Shown piece after piece: positions 27,081-36,381 of a stretch of DNA of 40,695 bases. Source of the DNA: Anammoximicrobium sp032229885 (GTDB lineage: Bacteria > Planctomycetota > Planctomycetia > Pirellulales > Pirellulaceae); assembly GCA_032229885.1 (NCBI GenBank), contig JAVYAJ010000190.1, positions 1 through 40,695 of the forward strand, given 5' to 3'. Position 1 is the stretch's first letter, and every line of letters begins with the position of its first letter. The notes under the pieces were generated by a model. That model was not told where the DNA came from, did not search any database, and saw only the letters and a program-made list of their open reading frames with translations. The position numbers and the translations under genes are program-made.

Positions 27081-30000
27081 ATGGCAACCCCCGTCGAAAG
27101 ACGTCTTAGGCCGGCTGAAGTACGTCATTTTGGCAGCGGGAACAAGGCGCCGTTCATTCCCGACCTGACCGAAATTCAGACGCGCAGCTACGCGGCCTTT
27201 CTGCAGCTCGACACACCGCCCGAAAAGCGCAAGGATGTCGGCCTGGAAGCCGTATTGCGGGAGATTTTCCCGATCGAGAGCTACGACAAGCAAATCAGGC
27301 TCGATTATTTACGCTACGAGTTGGGCAAACCGCGGTACACGCGCGACGAGTGTCGCCAGTTGCGCTTGACCTACGGGCGGCCCTTCCGGATTTGGCTCCG
27401 CTTGAACAAAGAGGAAGCTGTCGAGGAAGAAGTATACTTGGGCGACCTGCCCGTGATGCTCGGCGGTGGCGAGTTCATTATCAACGGCGCCGAGCGGGTC
27501 GTCGTCAGCCAGCTTCATCGCAGCCCGGGCGTCGATTTCGTGTTGGAGGCAGAGGGTACGACGGGCCGTCGCTTGCCGAGTTGTCGGATCATTCCCGAGC
27601 GGGGCAGTTGGATCGAGATCAACGTGACTCGCAAGGAAGCGTTGAGCGTACGGATCGACCAGAGCGGCAAGTTTTCCGCGATGACCCTGTTGCGGGCGAT
27701 GAGTCCCAAGTACAGCTCGGACGCCGATCTCATCAGGGCCTTTTACGAGTCGAGCGTCGAAGCCATCGTCGACGGGCGGAGCGTCGTCAAGATCGAAGGC
27801 AAGATTGCGGTCGACGACGTGGTTTACCCCGCGTCCAGCGAACGGGCCGGCGAGCTGATCATCGAGGCCGGACAGAAAATCACGAAGACCGTCGCCGAGA
27901 CCATTTGCACGGCCGGGATCGAGGCGGTGGAGGTCATACCGGCGGTCAAATCACCGTTGATCTTTACGAGCCTTGCAGAAGACGCGACCTCGAGCCACGA
28001 GGAGGCGTTGTTGCGGATCTACCAGCGGCTGCGGCCGGGCAATCCGCCGCAACTCGAGAAGGCTCGAACCCTGTTTCAAGAAAAGTTCTTTGACATCAAC
28101 CGCTATCGGCTGGGCCGCGTCGGACGATTTCGCATCAACCGCAAGTTGAAGCTGAACGTGTCCGAAGAGATCATGACGCTGCGACCCGAGGATCTGATTG
28201 CGTCGATCGCCTATTTGATCGCTTTGAACAACGATGAAGACACGGTCGAGATCGACGACATCGACCATTTGGGAAACCGTCGTTTGCGGACGATCGACGA
28301 GTTGGCGAGCGACGAGCTGCGCAAGGGCTTCTTGAAGCTGCGGCGGACGGTTCAAGAGCGGATGAGCGTGAAGGACGTTCAGGACATGACGCCGCGCACG
28401 CTGATCAATCCCAAGAGCGTTTCGGCGGCCATCGACTATTTCTTCGGGCGGGGCGAGCTGTCCCAGGTGGTCGACCAAACCAATCCGCTCTCGCAACTCA
28501 CGCACGAACGGCGCTTGTCGGCGTTGGGGCCGGGCGGTTTGAATCGTAAGCGGGCGGGGTTCGAGGTGCGTGACGTTCACATTTCGCACTATGGGCGGAT
28601 CTGTCCGATTGAGACGCCAGAAGGCACCAATATCGGCTTGATCTCGAGCTTGGCCATCTACTCGGGAGTGGACGAGTACGGCTTTCTCGTCACGCCGTAC
28701 CGCGCGGTTAAATCCGGCAAGGTCACGACTGAGATTGCGACGCTGCGAGCGGACGAAGAGGCGGATGCGTACATTGCGCCGGCGGACACCGAGGTGGTCG
28801 ATCGGAAGTTGGTCGGCGGCGCGAATTTGATTGCGCGGCATCGAGCGGATTTCGAGATCGTGGGACCGGAACAGGTCAGTTATATCGACGTGGCGCCGGA
28901 TCAGATGGTGGGCGTTTCCGCGGGGCTGATCCCGTTCCTCGAACACGATGACGCCAACCGTGCCTTGATGGGCGCCAACATGCAACGCCAAGCGGTGCCC
29001 CTGTTGGTGGCCGAACCGCCGATCGTGGCCACGGGGATGGAGCGGCACGTCGCCTACAACTCGAGCATGGTGGTCAAAGCCCGGCGGGCGGGCAAGATCA
29101 CGTATGTGGACGCGAATCGAATCGAGATCGGGAGCGACGTGTACGAGCTGCGGAAGTTCCGTGGTTTGAACGAACGCACCTGCTTGAACCAGAAGCCGAT
29201 CGTCCAGTTGGGCCAGCGGGTCGAGAAAGGACAAGTCATCGCCGACGGCGCGGCGACCTACCAGGGCGAACTGGCGTTGGGGCGGAACGTGCTGGTCGGA
29301 TTCATGTCGTTCGACGGATTCAACTTCGAGGACGCGATCGTGATCAGCGAAGAGCTGGTCCAGAACGACGTGTATACTTCGCTGCATATCGAAGAATTCG
29401 ACGTCGAGATCCGCGAGACGAAGTTGGGACGCGAAGAGTTTACTCGAGACATTCCCAACGTCAGCGAAAAAGCGCTGCGGAATCTGGATGAACACGGCAT
29501 CGTGCAGATCGGCACGTATGTCAAGCCGGGCGACTTGCTGGTAGGCAAGGTCTCGCCCAAGTCGAAGACCGAGCTGACGCCCGAGGAAAAGCTGTTGCAC
29601 GCCATCTTCGGCCGCGCAGGCGAGGACGTCAAGAACGATTCGCTGGAAGTCCCGTCGGGTGTCGAGGGAATCGTGATCGATACGCAGAAGTTCTCGCGCC
29701 GAATGAGCTTGTCCGAGGAGGAAAAGAAGGCGTTCGAGAAAGAGCTGCGGCAGGCCGAAAGCGAAGGAAATCAGGTGATCGCCCAGGCGTTTGGGGCGAT
29801 GTGCGAGGAGATGGAGAAATGCGCGGGCCGGGTGCTGACCGACGAGGACGGCACGCCTCTGGTTCGCGACCAAGATCCCAAATTCATCGCGGAAAGAGCG
29901 GCCAGTTTTCGCCTTGACTGGGTCACCGAGAAATCGCGGGCCGAGAAACGCAACGCCGAGTTGCAGAAGGTCTACAAGGCGCTCTGGCCCGACGTGGAAA

Positions 30001-30803
30001 ACGCACTGGATGCGCGCGACCGACGGCTGAACAGCCTGAAACGCGGCGACGAGTTGCGGAGTGGCGTGTTGCAGATGGTCAAGGTATACATCGCCACCAA
30101 GCGAGTGATTTCGGTCGGCGACAAGATGGCGGGACGCCATGGAAACAAGGGCGTGATCGCCAAGATCCTGCCGGTGGAAGACATGCCGTTCCTGCCGGAC
30201 GGCACGCCCTTGCAGATCATGCTGAACCCGCTGGGCGTTCCCAGCCGAATGAACGTCGGCCAGATCCTCGAGACGCACCTCGGCTGGGCCGGCGCTAAAC
30301 TCGGTTTTCAGGCGATCACGCCCGTGTTCGATGGGGCGACCGAGGCGGACATCAACGTGACGCTGGACAAGGCCGGCTTGCCGAAACACGGCAAGATCCG
30401 GCTCTGTGACGGGCGGACGGGTGAACCTTTGTCGCAGGAAACGTGCGTTGGCTATATCTACATGTTGAAGCTGTATCACTTGGTGGACGACAAGGTCCAT
30501 GCCCGCAGCACCGGGCCCTACTCGCTGATTACGCAGCAGCCTCTGGGCGGCAAGGCGCGCTTCGGCGGCCAGCGTTTTGGAGAGATGGAGGTCTGGGCGT
30601 TGGAGGCCTATGGTGCAGCGTACATTTTGCAGGAACTGCTGACGGTCAAGAGCGACGATGTGGAAGGCCGCACCAAGATTTACGAGTCGATGGTCAAAGG
30701 CGAAAATACGCTCGAGGCGGGCACGCCTGCCAGCTTCGACGTCCTGACAAACGAAATTCGTGGTTTGGCTTTGAACATGCAGTTGGAAAAGCGGCGGATC
30801 TGA
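27081..30803 (+). CDS. rpoB: DNA-directed RNA polymerase subunit beta
   Basis: 1240 residues from ATG at 27081; an ATG at 27072 is only 1 nt from the GGAG at 27067-27070, whereas 27081 is 10 nt away. All main beta regions are present: ALGPGGLNRKRAGFEVRDVH, GRICPIETPEGTNIGLISS, EDAIVISEEL, KMAGRHGNKGVIAKI, and GGKARFGGQRFGEMEVWALE. The rifampicin pocket (from about residue 450) reads ELSQVVDQTNPLSQLTHERR: Gln513, Asp516, His526 and Ser531 equivalents are kept, while the Phe514-Met515 pair is Val-Val. It follows rplL after 227 bp and is 37 bp before rpoC. Confidence 0.98.
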   Translation: MATPVERRLRPAEVRHFGSGNKAPFIPDLTEIQTRSYAAFLQLDTPPEKRKDVGLEAVLREIFPIESYDKQIRLDYLRYELGKPRYTRDECRQLRLTYGRPFRIWLRLNKEEAVEEEVYLGDLPVMLGGGEFIINGAERVVVSQLHRSPGVDFVLEAEGTTGRRLPSCRIIPERGSWIEINVTRKEALSVRIDQSGKFSAMTLLRAMSPKYSSDADLIRAFYESSVEAIVDGRSVVKIEGKIAVDDVVYPASSERAGELIIEAGQKITKTVAETICTAGIEAVEVIPAVKSPLIFTSLAEDATSSHEEALLRIYQRLRPGNPPQLEKARTLFQEKFFDINRYRLGRVGRFRINRKLKLNVSEEIMTLRPEDLIASIAYLIALNNDEDTVEIDDIDHLGNRRLRTIDELASDELRKGFLKLRRTVQERMSVKDVQDMTPRTLINPKSVSAAIDYFFGRGELSQVVDQTNPLSQLTHERRLSALGPGGLNRKRAGFEVRDVHISHYGRICPIETPEGTNIGLISSLAIYSGVDEYGFLVTPYRAVKSGKVTTEIATLRADEEADAYIAPADTEVVDRKLVGGANLIARHRADFEIVGPEQVSYIDVAPDQMVGVSAGLIPFLEHDDANRALMGANMQRQAVPLLVAEPPIVATGMERHVAYNSSMVVKARRAGKITYVDANRIEIGSDVYELRKFRGLNERTCLNQKPIVQLGQRVEKGQVIADGAATYQGELALGRNVLVGFMSFDGFNFEDAIVISEELVQNDVYTSLHIEEFDVEIRETKLGREEFTRDIPNVSEKALRNLDEHGIVQIGTYVKPGDLLVGKVSPKSKTELTPEEKLLHAIFGRAGEDVKNDSLEVPSGVEGIVIDTQKFSRRMSLSEEEKKAFEKELRQAESEGNQVIAQAFGAMCEEMEKCAGRVLTDEDGTPLVRDQDPKFIAERAASFRLDWVTEKSRAEKRNAELQKVYKALWPDVENALDARDRRLNSLKRGDELRSGVLQMVKVYIATKRVISVGDKMAGRHGNKGVIAKILPVEDMPFLPDGTPLQIMLNPLGVPSRMNVGQILETHLGWAGAKLGFQAITPVFDGATEADINVTLDKAGLPKHGKIRLCDGRTGEPLSQETCVGYIYMLKLYHLVDDKVHARSTGPYSLITQQPLGGKARFGGQRFGEMEVWALEAYGAAYILQELLTVKSDDVEGRTKIYESMVKGENTLEAGTPASFDVLTNEIRGLALNMQLEKRRI

Positions 30804-30840
30804 CCGGACGTTGTTCGATCTTCCCTAGGAGCAGGGGTAC

Positions 30841-33800
30841 ATGAGCACGAGCGAAGGTTCCTACGATCGCGTCAATGACTATACGTCGGTCAAGATCAGT
30901 CTGGCCCGACCGCCCGATATTCGGGCCTGGTCATTCGGCGAGGTGAAGAAGCCGGAGACGATCAATTACCGCACGTATCGCCCGGAAAAAGACGGGCTGT
31001 TTTGCGAACGCATCTTTGGCCCTGAAAAGGACTGGGAGTGCGCGTGCGGCAAGTATCGCGGCATGAAGTACAAGGGAATGATCTGCGATCGGTGCGGCGT
31101 CAAAGTCACGCACTCGCGGGTCCGCCGCAAACGGATGGGCCATATTGAACTGGCGGCTCCGGTCGTTCATATCTGGTTCTTCAAGGCCATGCCTAGCCGG
31201 CTGGGGCACTTGCTGAACATGAAGACGAGCAGCCTGGAAAAGGTGATCTATTTCCAGGACTATGTCGTCGTCGACCCGAAAGGGACGGATCTGGAGCGCG
31301 AGCAACTGCTGACGGAAGAGGAGTACCGCAACGCGCGGGACCAGTATGGCGAAGGCGCGTTCGAGGCCGACATGGGGGCCGAGGCGATCCGCAAGCTGCT
31401 CAGTGGGCTGGACTTGGTCCAATTGTCGCTGGATTTGCGCAAGGAGTTGATCGAGACCAATTCCAAGCAGAAGCGCAAGGACCTGATCAACCGGCTGAAA
31501 ATTGTCGAGTCGATCCGCGACAGCGACAATCGTCCGGAATGGATGGTGCTGGACGTGATCCCGGTGATCCCGCCGGATCTGCGGCCGCTGGTCCTGCTCG
31601 ATTCGGGCAATTTCGCCACCAGCGACTTGAACGATTTGTATCGGCGCATCATCAATCGTAACAATCGCCTGCGGAAATTGGTGGATTTGAACGCCCCCGA
31701 GGTGATCATCCGCAACGAGAAGCGGATGCTGCAACAGTCCGTCGATGCGTTGTTCGACAACAATCGCTGCAAGCGTCCCGTGTTGGGCAGCAGCAATCGC
31801 CCCTTGAAATCGTTGACCGACATGATCAAGGGCAAGCAGGGCCGTTTTCGCGAGAACCTGCTGGGAAAACGAGTCGATTATTCGGCCCGCAGCGTGATCG
31901 TGGTCGGGCCGACGTTAAAGCTGCACCAGTGCGGCCTGCCGAAGAAGATCGCCCTCGAGCTGTACCAGCCGTTCATCATTCGCAAGCTGAAGGAACTGGG
32001 ACACGCGGACACCATCAAGAGCGCCAAGAAGATGCTCGAGCGCAAGGACGAGGAAGTCTGGGACATCCTCGAGTCCGTCATTCAAAACCATCCGGTTTTG
32101 TTGAACCGCGCGCCGACGCTGCACCGCATGGGCATCCAGGCGTTCGAGCCGGTGCTGGTCGAGGGCAACGCGATCCACCTGCATCCCCTGGTCTGTCGCG
32201 GGTTCAACGCCGATTTTGACGGCGATCAGATGGCGGTGCACCTGCCGCTGTCGATCGAGGCGCAGGTCGAGGCCCATACGCTGATGATGTCCACCAACAA
32301 CATCTTCGGCCCGGCCAACGGCAAGCCGATCATGAGTCCCTCGCAGGACATCGTGATGGGCTGCTATTACATCACGCTGGATCTGCCCGGCCGCAAGGGA
32401 GAGGGCATGATCTTTTCATCCCTCAGCGAAGCCGACTTGGCTTACGCCGAGGGCGTCATCGACTTGCACGCTCGAATCAAAGTTCGGCTGCCGGGAAATC
32501 GGCGCGTCAAAACCGAAGACGACTCGGGCCAGCCCGGGGCGATGATCGAGACGACCTACGGCCGGATCATGTACAACATGACGCTGCCGGAGGGGATGGA
32601 CTATTACAATGTCCCGTTGCGCTCCTCCGAACTGGCCATGGTGGTCTCGGACTGCTATCACCGTCTGGGACGCAAGGCCACGATCGAACTGTTGGACGAC
32701 ATGAACAAGATCGGCTTCCAACAGAGCATGCTCAGCGGATTGTCCTTTGCCACCGACGATCTGGTCACGCCGGCCAGCAAGGTCAAGCACATCGAAGAAG
32801 CTGACAAGAAAGTGCTGCGCTTCAAACGGCTTTACGACCGCGGACAGCTCACCGACCAGGAACGATATCGCCAGGTGTTGGACACCTGGACGCACGTTCG
32901 CGAGCGGATCACGTCGGAAATGATGGACGCGATGAAGTCGGATGTGCGCACGGCGGGGTACGTCAACCCGGTGTATCTGATGGCGCATTCGGGGGCGCGC
33001 GGCGGAATCGAGCAGATCCGCCAGTTGGCCGGGATGCGCGGTTTGATGGCCAAGCCGACCGGCGAGATCATGGAAACCCCGATCAAGGCCAACTTCCGCG
33101 AGGGGCTCACCGTTTTGGAATACTTCAGCTCGACCCACGGCGCTCGCAAGGGCTTGGCCGACACGGCTTTGAAGACGGCCGATTCCGGGTATCTGACGCG
33201 CAAGCTGGCCGACGTGGCTCAGAACGTCGTCGTCACCATACACGACTGCGGTACAACTCAAGGAATCACCAAGAGCGTGCAGTACCGGGGCGAGAAGGTC
33301 GAAGTGCGGCTGGCGGAGGCCATCTTGGGTCGGGTCAGTCGCAAAAACATCGTCAATCTGGTGACGGACGAGGTGATCGTTCGGGAAAACGAGGTCGTGA
33401 CGGCCGAGATCGCGCGAAAAATCGAAGAGCTGGGCTTGGAAAAGATCCAAGTTCGCAGCCCGATGACCTGCGAGGCGGAGCTGGGCGTCTGCCGCCTGTG
33501 CTATGGGATGGATCTGTCCACCGGAAGCATGGTCGAAGAGGGCATGGCCGTCGGGATCATCGCGGCGCAAAGCATCGGCGAGCCGGGAACGCAGCTTACG
33601 ATGCGCACCTTCCACATCGGCGGAACGGTCAATACGAGCGTCGAAGAGAGCGAGACCAAGACGAAGCGCGGGGGGACGGTTCGATTCGTCCGTGTCCGCG
33701 CGATACGAGACGAAGAAGGACGCGAACTCGTCCTGTCCCGCAACAGCGAGATCGCCATCCTGGATCCGAAGGGCCGCGAATTGGAGACGTTCCCGGTTCC

Positions 33801-35256
33801 GACGGGCGCCAAGCTGCTGGTCCAAGAGAACCAAGAAGTCAAAGCGGGCGACGTCGTCTGCCAGTGGGATCCGCACAGCATCCCGATTCTGGCCGAGGTC
33901 ACTGGCCGCGTCCGCTATGAAGACGTCGTCGAAGGCGAGACGATGCGCAAGGACAAGGATCACGCGGGCAATGTGCGCCAGATGATCATCGATCACAAGG
34001 GGGAACTGCACCCGCAACTGGTCGTGGAAGACGCCGATGGCAAGCCTTTGGACGTGTATTTCCTGCCCGAGCGAGCGCATATCGAGGTCGCCGAAGGCGC
34101 CGCGGTGGCGGCCGGTGCGGTGCTGGCCAAAACGCCGCGCGGATCGACGGGGATTACCGATATCACCGGTGGTCTGCCTCGCGTGACCGAGATCTTCGAG
34201 GCCCGCAAGCCGAAAGAGCCGGCGATGATCGCCGAGCTTGACGGTACGGTCGAGATTCTCGGAGAAAGGCGGCGCGGCAAGCGAACGATCATTGTCCGCA
34301 GCGAGACGGGCGTCGAGCGCGAACATCTGGTGCCGCACGGCAAACGGTTTTTGGTCCAGTCCGGCGCGATGATCAAGGCCGGACAGGCTTTGATCGACGG
34401 CCCGTTGGTGCCTCACGACATCCTCCGCGTCTCGGGCGAAGAAGCGGTCCAGTTGTATCTCCTGCACGAGATTCAAAGCGTCTATCGCAGCCAGCGAGTG
34501 GAGATCAACGACAAGCATATCGAGATCATCATCGCCCGTATGCTCCGCAAAGTCCGCGTCGAGAATCCGGGCGACACCAACCTGCTGCCTGGCTTGGTCT
34601 TAGACCGGGCCGACTTCCGGAAAGTGAATCAGGATTTGAGGCGGTGCGTCAAGATCACCGAAACGGGCGACAGCGAGTTCGAGCTCGGCGCGCTGGTGCC
34701 CAAAGAGGCTCTGGAGCAGGCCAACGCTCAAATTCAGACGCTGGGCGGCGAGCCTGCCAAAGGCTCGCGACCTAAACCAGCGATCGGCAGTACGCAATTG
34801 TTGGGGATCACCAAGGCGTCGGTGCAAAGCTCGAGTTTCATTTCCGCGGCCAGCTTCCAGGAGACGACCAAGGTCTTGACCGAGGCGGCTCTGGCCGGAA
34901 AGGTCGACAACCTGGTTGGGTTGAAAGAAAACGTCATCCTGGGGCACTTGATCCCAGCCGGAACCGGGTTCCGCCAATACCAGGATTCAGAAGTTCGGTA
35001 TCGGCCCGAGGCTTTGCAGGCCATGGCAGCCGAAGCGCCGACGTTGGAGTCCAGCTTCCCGCTGCTGCAACAGGGCAGCGGCCCCGCGCGGTCGAGCGAC
35101 AGTCGCCGGGGCGCGGACGCGAAAGACCCGCTAGCGGACGAAGATGTTCTGCCAGCAGAAACCTATATTGCCACCGACGACGACTTGTCCGACTCGGACG
35201 ATGAATATTCCGACGAAGAATACTCGGACGAGGACGAGTATTTGGACGAGGAATAG
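30841..35256 (+). CDS. rpoC: DNA-directed RNA polymerase subunit beta'
   Basis: 1471 residues. The N-terminal zinc finger is CACGKYRG...CDRCG. The catalytic Mg-binding motif NADFDGDQM is at about residue 455-463, and the clamp/bridge-helix region includes the GIIAAQSIGEPGTQLTMRTF trigger-loop area. The second zinc site uses Cys in HDCGTTQ, CEAELGVCRLC and the preceding segment. The last ~30 residues are almost wholly Asp/Glu/Ser/Tyr (DDEYSDEEYSDEDEYLDEE), an acidic tail absent from E. coli RpoC. AGGAG and GGGG precede the ATG. Confidence 0.98.
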   Translation: MSTSEGSYDRVNDYTSVKISLARPPDIRAWSFGEVKKPETINYRTYRPEKDGLFCERIFGPEKDWECACGKYRGMKYKGMICDRCGVKVTHSRVRRKRMGHIELAAPVVHIWFFKAMPSRLGHLLNMKTSSLEKVIYFQDYVVVDPKGTDLEREQLLTEEEYRNARDQYGEGAFEADMGAEAIRKLLSGLDLVQLSLDLRKELIETNSKQKRKDLINRLKIVESIRDSDNRPEWMVLDVIPVIPPDLRPLVLLDSGNFATSDLNDLYRRIINRNNRLRKLVDLNAPEVIIRNEKRMLQQSVDALFDNNRCKRPVLGSSNRPLKSLTDMIKGKQGRFRENLLGKRVDYSARSVIVVGPTLKLHQCGLPKKIALELYQPFIIRKLKELGHADTIKSAKKMLERKDEEVWDILESVIQNHPVLLNRAPTLHRMGIQAFEPVLVEGNAIHLHPLVCRGFNADFDGDQMAVHLPLSIEAQVEAHTLMMSTNNIFGPANGKPIMSPSQDIVMGCYYITLDLPGRKGEGMIFSSLSEADLAYAEGVIDLHARIKVRLPGNRRVKTEDDSGQPGAMIETTYGRIMYNMTLPEGMDYYNVPLRSSELAMVVSDCYHRLGRKATIELLDDMNKIGFQQSMLSGLSFATDDLVTPASKVKHIEEADKKVLRFKRLYDRGQLTDQERYRQVLDTWTHVRERITSEMMDAMKSDVRTAGYVNPVYLMAHSGARGGIEQIRQLAGMRGLMAKPTGEIMETPIKANFREGLTVLEYFSSTHGARKGLADTALKTADSGYLTRKLADVAQNVVVTIHDCGTTQGITKSVQYRGEKVEVRLAEAILGRVSRKNIVNLVTDEVIVRENEVVTAEIARKIEELGLEKIQVRSPMTCEAELGVCRLCYGMDLSTGSMVEEGMAVGIIAAQSIGEPGTQLTMRTFHIGGTVNTSVEESETKTKRGGTVRFVRVRAIRDEEGRELVLSRNSEIAILDPKGRELETFPVPTGAKLLVQENQEVKAGDVVCQWDPHSIPILAEVTGRVRYEDVVEGETMRKDKDHAGNVRQMIIDHKGELHPQLVVEDADGKPLDVYFLPERAHIEVAEGAAVAAGAVLAKTPRGSTGITDITGGLPRVTEIFEARKPKEPAMIAELDGTVEILGERRRGKRTIIVRSETGVEREHLVPHGKRFLVQSGAMIKAGQALIDGPLVPHDILRVSGEEAVQLYLLHEIQSVYRSQRVEINDKHIEIIIARMLRKVRVENPGDTNLLPGLVLDRADFRKVNQDLRRCVKITETGDSEFELGALVPKEALEQANAQIQTLGGEPAKGSRPKPAIGSTQLLGITKASVQSSSFISAASFQETTKVLTEAALAGKVDNLVGLKENVILGHLIPAGTGFRQYQDSEVRYRPEALQAMAAEAPTLESSFPLLQQGSGPARSSDSRRGADAKDPLADEDVLPAETYIATDDDLSDSDDEYSDEEYSDEDEYLDEE

Positions 35257-35266
35257 ACCGGTTGCC

Positions 35267-35294
35267 TTGACAGGCGACGCGGAAACGCTAACTT
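35267..35294 (+). promoter_or_regulatory. Possible promoter upstream of rpsL
   Basis: A perfect TTGACA (35267-35272), a 16-nt spacer and TAACTT (35289-35294). The -10 is a poor match. Position just after the rpoC stop fits an internal promoter for the str genes. Confidence 0.4.
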
Positions 35295-35308
35295 AAAGGG
35301 CTTAGCGT
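35285..35308 (+). other. Hairpin in the rpoC-rpsL spacer
   Basis: ACGCTAA (35285-35291) pairs with TTAGCGT (35302-35308) across a 10-nt loop. No T tract follows, so a terminator is unlikely. It could be a leader structure for rpsL. Confidence 0.4.
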
Positions 35309-35346
35309 GCACACCAAGACATCATTGCCGCGAAGATAAGAGAACC

Positions 35347-35715
35347 ATGCCGACAATCAGCCAGCTTGTACGCAAAAAACGTAAACCTCAGCGACGCTCG
35401 ACCAAGGCGCCGGTTCTCGACCGTTGCCCCCAGCGGCAGGGCGTATGCCTCCTGGTGCGCACGATGACCCCCAAGAAGCCGAACTCGGCCTTGCGCAAGA
35501 TCACGCGCGTGCGTCTGTCGAACGGCAAAGAGGTGACGGTGTACATCCCGGGCGAAGGCCACAACCTCCAAGAGCACTCGATCGTGTTGGTGCGCGGAGG
35601 ACGCGTCCACGATCTGCCCGGCGTGCGATACCAAGTCGTGCGCGGCGCAATGGACTGTCTGGGCGTTAACGGCAGAAAGCAATCTCGCAGCCGTTATGGG
35701 GCAAAAAAGTCTTAG
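35347..35715 (+). CDS. rpsL: 30S ribosomal protein S12
   Basis: 122 residues. Decoding-centre protein. Signature TMTPKKPNSALRKITRVRLS, with both lysines of the streptomycin-sensitive TPKKPNS motif, and HDLPGVRYQVVRGAMD. The C-terminus is Lys/Arg-rich as usual. It follows rpoC by 90 nt and precedes rpsG, the standard str order. Confidence 0.98.
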   Translation: MPTISQLVRKKRKPQRRSTKAPVLDRCPQRQGVCLLVRTMTPKKPNSALRKITRVRLSNGKEVTVYIPGEGHNLQEHSIVLVRGGRVHDLPGVRYQVVRGAMDCLGVNGRKQSRSRYGAKKS

Positions 35716-35850
35716 GTCCGCGAGCCGAATCGGCTGACGCCGCGAAGAATGGCGCGAGCCACGGCAGGCCCCCGCCTTGGGGCGAATGGCCGCGCGAGCT
35801 TGCCGCAACGAGAAGGTGTTTTTCAAGCGTTTCTTTTGTCGAGTTGGAAT

Positions 35851-36321
35851 ATGGGCCGATTTACCGCCAGTCGAACGCAGTTGAAGCCGGATCCTCGGTA
35901 CAACTCCATTCTAGCCAGCAAGTTCATCAACTGCCTGATGTGGGACGGCAAGAAAACGACGGCCCAGCACGTGTTTTATCGCGCGCTGGACGAACTGAAG
36001 AAGAAATTGCCCGACCAAGAGCCGATCGACGTGTTTCACCAGGCGGTGGACAACGTCAAGCCACACGTCGAAGTGCGGTCCAAGCGGGTCGGCGGCGCGT
36101 CGTACCAGGTGCCGATGCAGGTGAATAGGCCTCGCCAGCAGTCGCTGGCGATCCGCTGGATTCTGGGTGCGGTGCGCGACAGAAAAGGCGGCGCCACGTA
36201 CATCAAATTGGCCGACGAATTGCACGCGGCCTTCCGCCGGGAAGGCACCGCCATGACGAAACGCGAGAATACGCATCGCATGGCCGATGCCAACAAAGCC
36301 TTCGCGCATTTCGCCTGGTGA
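35851..36321 (+). CDS. rpsG: 30S ribosomal protein S7
   Basis: 156 residues from ATG at 35851; the frame extends to 35749 but only the internal ATG gives the conserved S7 length and N-terminus (GRFTASRTQLKPDPRYNS). Conserved LASKFINCLMWDGKKTTAQ, VDNVKPHVEVRSKRVGGASY and the C-terminal REGTAMTKRENTHRMADANK. It initiates assembly of the 30S head and in enterobacteria represses the str operon. No strong ribosome-binding site is seen, and the rpsL-rpsG gap is 135 nt. It is followed by a strong terminator-like hairpin. Confidence 0.96.
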   Translation: MGRFTASRTQLKPDPRYNSILASKFINCLMWDGKKTTAQHVFYRALDELKKKLPDQEPIDVFHQAVDNVKPHVEVRSKRVGGASYQVPMQVNRPRQQSLAIRWILGAVRDRKGGATYIKLADELHAAFRREGTAMTKRENTHRMADANKAFAHFAW

Positions 36322-36336
36322 TCCTTCTTCCAGCGA

Positions 36337-36369
36337 CAACGCCGCGCGACGCCGCGCGGCGTTGTTTTT
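36337..36369 (+). terminator. Intrinsic terminator or attenuator between rpsG and fusA
   Basis: CAACGCCGCGCG (36337-36348), loop ACGC, then CGCGCGGCGTTG (36353-36364): a perfect 12-bp GC-rich stem, followed at once by TTTTT (36365-36369). It ends 12 nt before the fusA ATG. Confidence 0.85.
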
Positions 36370-36381
36370 GCGCCGAAACCC

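Noticed and set aside
27951..30500. 849-codon minus-strand frame opposite rpoB
   Set aside because: Long antisense frame caused by codon bias in rpoB; the rpoB frame is unambiguous.
32416..34518. 700-codon minus-strand frame opposite rpoC
   Set aside because: Antisense shadow of rpoC with no recognisable domain.
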